Source of the DNA: Patescibacteria group bacterium
GTDB lineage: Bacteria; Patescibacteriota; Minisyncoccia; Phycocordibacterales; EsbW-18
Assembly (NCBI GenBank): GCA_030917725.1
Contig: JAUPUE010000010.1
Coordinates: 1-7,797 of the forward strand
Length of the DNA: 7,797 nt
Direction of reading: 5' to 3'
Shown piece after piece: positions 6,824 to 7,797 of the stretch. Positions within the stretch are counted from its first letter, which is position 1, and every line of letters begins with the position of its first letter. The notes under the pieces were generated by a model. The model saw nothing but the letters and a program-made list of their open reading frames with translations. It searched no databases and had not been told where the DNA came from. The position numbers were made by a program, and so were the translations under genes.

Positions 6824-7219
6824 CTATGAGAAGAACCGAAGAAGATACACCGTTACTGCAGTTGAAAGACCTGACACAAGCGTCCCCCACCCCATATCAA
6901 CAAGCGATATCCAAAGCGGCCAGCCTTTGATTGTGGCGAGATTGGTGAAGTCGTAGATTCCATACGCGACAAAACCAAAGAGCGCTCCAAAAAGGGCGAT
7001 GTGCCCAACAGAGAGACCGGCACGGATTCCTGGCGCAATAACGAACACAGTAAGTCCAACTGCAAGAAGAATATACGCCCCCATCGCCGCAAAAAGGTTT
7101 ACTTTCTCGGGCATCAAAAAACCGATTGCGCGCTGGTAAAGCTCACGAGAAATACCTAAAAGCCAGATTGCATCAAATACCAAAAAAACGATAAGAACAA
7201 TGAGAAATATTTTTGCCAT
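6824..7219 (-). CDS. DUF2177 family four-helix membrane protein
   Basis: 131 aa from the ATG at 7219; family length is usually about 130. A GTG at 7234 would add five residues (VHTLC) but lies within the promoter-like sequence, so the ATG is preferred. Four hydrophobic helices lie at about 3-23, 43-63, 72-88 and 103-128. The family signature is plain: AYGIYDFTNLATIKGWPLWISLVDMGWG at 85-112 (described, not a single short motif), with Asp90, Asn93, Lys98, Asp108 and Trp111 the notable polar/aromatic positions. DUF2177 has no established function. No Shine-Dalgarno is visible, and the predicted transcription start coincides with the ATG. A separate promoter-like element in the following 71-bp gap suggests the downstream dehydrogenase-like gene can be transcribed independently. 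Confidence 0.93.
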   Translation of the reverse strand: MAKIFLIVLIVFLVFDAIWLLGISRELYQRAIGFLMPEKVNLFAAMGAYILLAVGLTVFVIAPGIRAGLSVGHIALFGALFGFVAYGIYDFTNLATIKGWPLWISLVDMGWGTLVSGLSTAVTVYLLRFFS

Positions 7220-7225
7220 ACACAA

Positions 7226-7253
7226 AGTATGCACCCAGCCGTCGAGATGACAA
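7226..7253 (-). promoter_or_regulatory. Putative promoter of the DUF2177 gene
   Basis: On the minus strand TTGTCA (7248-7253) and CATACT (7226-7231) are separated by 16 bp ending in GGTG, the same layout as at 6765-6792. Only six bases (TTGTGT) separate the -10 from the ATG at 7219, so a transcript would start at the ATG itself. CATACT is a weak -10 (4 of 6), but the match to the neighbouring promoter strengthens the call. Confidence 0.45.
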
Positions 7254-7263
7254 ACCTCTTTAT

Positions 7264-7277
7264 TTTGTCGGGCTGCT
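7264..7277 (-). repeat. Second copy of the tRNA-Pro 3' end (14-bp direct repeat)
   Basis: The 14 bases AGCAGCCCGACAAA (minus strand) are identical to 7344-7357, which covers the last nine bases of the tRNA-Pro acceptor region plus four bases of downstream flank. The copies are 80 bp apart and in the same orientation. Allowing one mismatch extends the match to 17 bp. This is what an attachment-site repeat or a partial tRNA duplication leaves behind. No integrase or cargo lies between the copies. Confidence 0.6.
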
Positions 7278-7288
7278 AGCCTGTCTCA

Positions 7289-7305
7289 CCCCGCCGATGG
7301 CGGGG
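7289..7305 (-). other. GC-rich hairpin downstream of tRNA-Pro
   Basis: CCCCGCC-ATC-GGCGGGG forms a perfect 7-bp all-GC stem with a 3-base loop, about 43 bases past the tRNA-Pro 3' end. It could stop or punctuate the tRNA transcript, but no T-run follows on either strand, so it is not a canonical intrinsic terminator. A structured RNA element is the alternative. Confidence 0.5.
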
Positions 7306-7347
7306 TTCCGGCCTTCGATTCCACCATTCCGACCGCAAGATAATTTG

Positions 7348-7418
7348 TCGGGCTGCTGGGAATCGAACCCAGTCTATACGAACCCGAATCGTACGTACTA
7401 CCGGTATACTACAGCCCG
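7348..7418 (-). tRNA. tRNA-Pro (anticodon CGG)
   Basis: The 71-nt sequence folds into a full cloverleaf on the minus strand: acceptor CGGGCTG/CAGCCCG, D-stem GTAT/GTAC, anticodon stem TACGA/TCGTA with loop TTCGGGT, and T-arm CTGGG-TTCGATT-CCCAG. The anticodon CGG (plus-strand 7384-7386) reads CCG, proline. The C1-G72 pair with A73 is the usual identity pattern of bacterial tRNA-Pro. The 3' end continues CAA, so CCA is not encoded and must be added by a nucleotidyltransferase. It lies 26 bp after tRNA-Val in the same orientation. Confidence 0.96.
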
Positions 7419-7444
7419 ATTATGGCTTTATAACACAAAGCCTG

Positions 7445-7518
7445 TGGACGATACAGGACTCGAACCTGTGACCTTTCGCGTGTGAGGCGAACGCTCTAAC
7501 CAGCTGAGCTAATCGTCC
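7445..7518 (-). tRNA. tRNA-Val (anticodon CAC)
   Basis: The 74-nt sequence forms a complete cloverleaf on the minus strand: acceptor GGACGAT/ATCGTCC, D-arm GCTC-AGCTGGTTA-GAGC, anticodon stem TTCGC/GCGAA with loop CTCACAC, and T-arm ACAGG-TTCGAGT-CCTGT. The anticodon CAC (plus-strand 7482-7484) reads GTG, valine. The discriminator is A73, and the following bases are CAG, so no CCA is encoded. Its 5' end is only 8 bp after the stop codon of the receiver gene, so it may share that transcript. Confidence 0.97.
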
Positions 7519-7526
7519 GCGTATAG

Positions 7527-7797
7527 TTACGCAATCATCTGACCAACCTTTGCGACAATATCGTCGAGCGTCCACGAGCCCTTGATGAGGTATTCGGTGC
7601 TCCCGTGATCAATAGCATGCGAAACGTTTTCCATGTCATCAGAGTTTGTGAGCATGACGACACGCGCATCCTTGCCCCAACCATCGGCTCGAAGTGCAGT
7701 AAGGGCGTCCCAACCATTCATAACCGGCATCGCGACATCGAGAATAATGAGATCTGGGTGCGTCTCGAGGGATACATCGAGACCTTTTTGTCCATCA
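7527..7797 (-). CDS. CheY-like response regulator receiver domain (5' part outside window)
   Basis: 89 codons are visible, entering from the right edge; the start is outside. The frame shows LIILDVAMPVMNGW with the phospho-acceptor Asp (codon 7737-7739), VVMLTNSD with the conserved Thr (7647-7649), and STEYLIKGSW with the conserved Lys (7581-7583). These are the active-site residues of a receiver domain, which takes phosphate from a histidine kinase. The usual Lys-Pro after beta-5 is Lys-Gly here. The protein ends right after the last helix (TLDDIVAKVGQMIA), so there is no C-terminal output domain. It is probably a single-domain CheY/Spo0F-like regulator, though an N-terminal extension beyond the window cannot be excluded. 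No kinase is visible. Confidence 0.93.
   Translation of the reverse strand, partial: DGQKGLDVSLETHPDLIILDVAMPVMNGWDALTALRADGWGKDARVVMLTNSDDMENVSHAIDHGSTEYLIKGSWTLDDIVAKVGQMIA

Noticed and set aside
7289..7305. Intrinsic (Rho-independent) terminator for the tRNA transcript
   Set aside because: The GC stem is perfect, but no T-run follows it on the minus or plus strand, so I list it only as a hairpin.
7213..7485. 90-codon plus-strand open frame with a WESNP...YYRYTTARL stretch
   Set aside because: It runs antisense through tRNA-Pro and into tRNA-Val. Such translations are a common artefact of antisense tRNA sequence, so it is not a gene.
1..7797. CRISPR array, insertion sequence, transposase or integrase
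   Set aside because: I found no regularly spaced repeats, no terminal inverted repeats with a transposase-like frame, and no recombinase motif. The only mobile-element hint is the 14-bp tRNA-end repeat.

Overview
The window looks like chromosome from a bacterium of the Candidate Phyla Radiation (Patescibacteria, most likely Parcubacteria-like). This rests on gene content and style. There are secreted proteins rich in Ser/Thr/Ala/Gly, a tail-fibre-like protein with a VGIGTSSPYAQLSV-type repeat leading into a propeller-like region, a secreted protein built on SSNY...GGGL...SAGYQ modules, and a short receiver protein. Both tRNA genes lack an encoded CCA end, and Shine-Dalgarno sequences are almost absent. 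The placement is inference; no ribosomal or other phylogenetic marker is present.

Every supported gene lies on the minus strand, so transcription runs from position 7797 towards 1. In that order: the 3' part of a CheY-like receiver gene (7527-7797); tRNA-Val(CAC) (7445-7518); tRNA-Pro(CGG) (7348-7418); a short non-coding stretch with a second copy of the tRNA-Pro 3' end and a GC-rich hairpin (7264-7343); a DUF2177 membrane protein (6824-7219); a membrane-anchored protein of the sorbosone/glucose dehydrogenase propeller family (5547-6752); and a promoter-bearing gap (5450-5546).

After that gap comes a compact five-gene cassette for exported proteins: a 212-aa secreted WxL-like protein, a 317-aa membrane protein resembling the DUF916/WxL-interacting family, a 251-aa paralogue of the first protein with an extra N-terminal module, a 266-aa Cys-motif protein with a C-terminal membrane segment, and a very large fibre/propeller protein that runs off the left edge. 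Gaps inside the cassette are -4 to 8 bp, so it is probably one operon that builds a cell-surface structure. The best candidate for an undescribed system is this pairing of two WxL-like paralogues around a DUF916-like anchor, followed by the fibre protein. It parallels the WxL/WxIP gene clusters of Firmicutes.

Three intergenic regions carry similar promoter-like elements (TTGTCA, then GGTG directly before or near a CATAAT/CATACT/TACACT hexamer). At the DUF2177 gene and the dehydrogenase-like gene the predicted transcription start falls on or a few bases before the ATG. An extended -10 box (TGATATAAT) sits seven bases upstream of the fibre gene's ATG. Together with the missing Shine-Dalgarno motifs, this suggests leaderless or near-leaderless mRNAs. 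No gene-free stretch exceeds 300 bases; the longest is 7220-7347.
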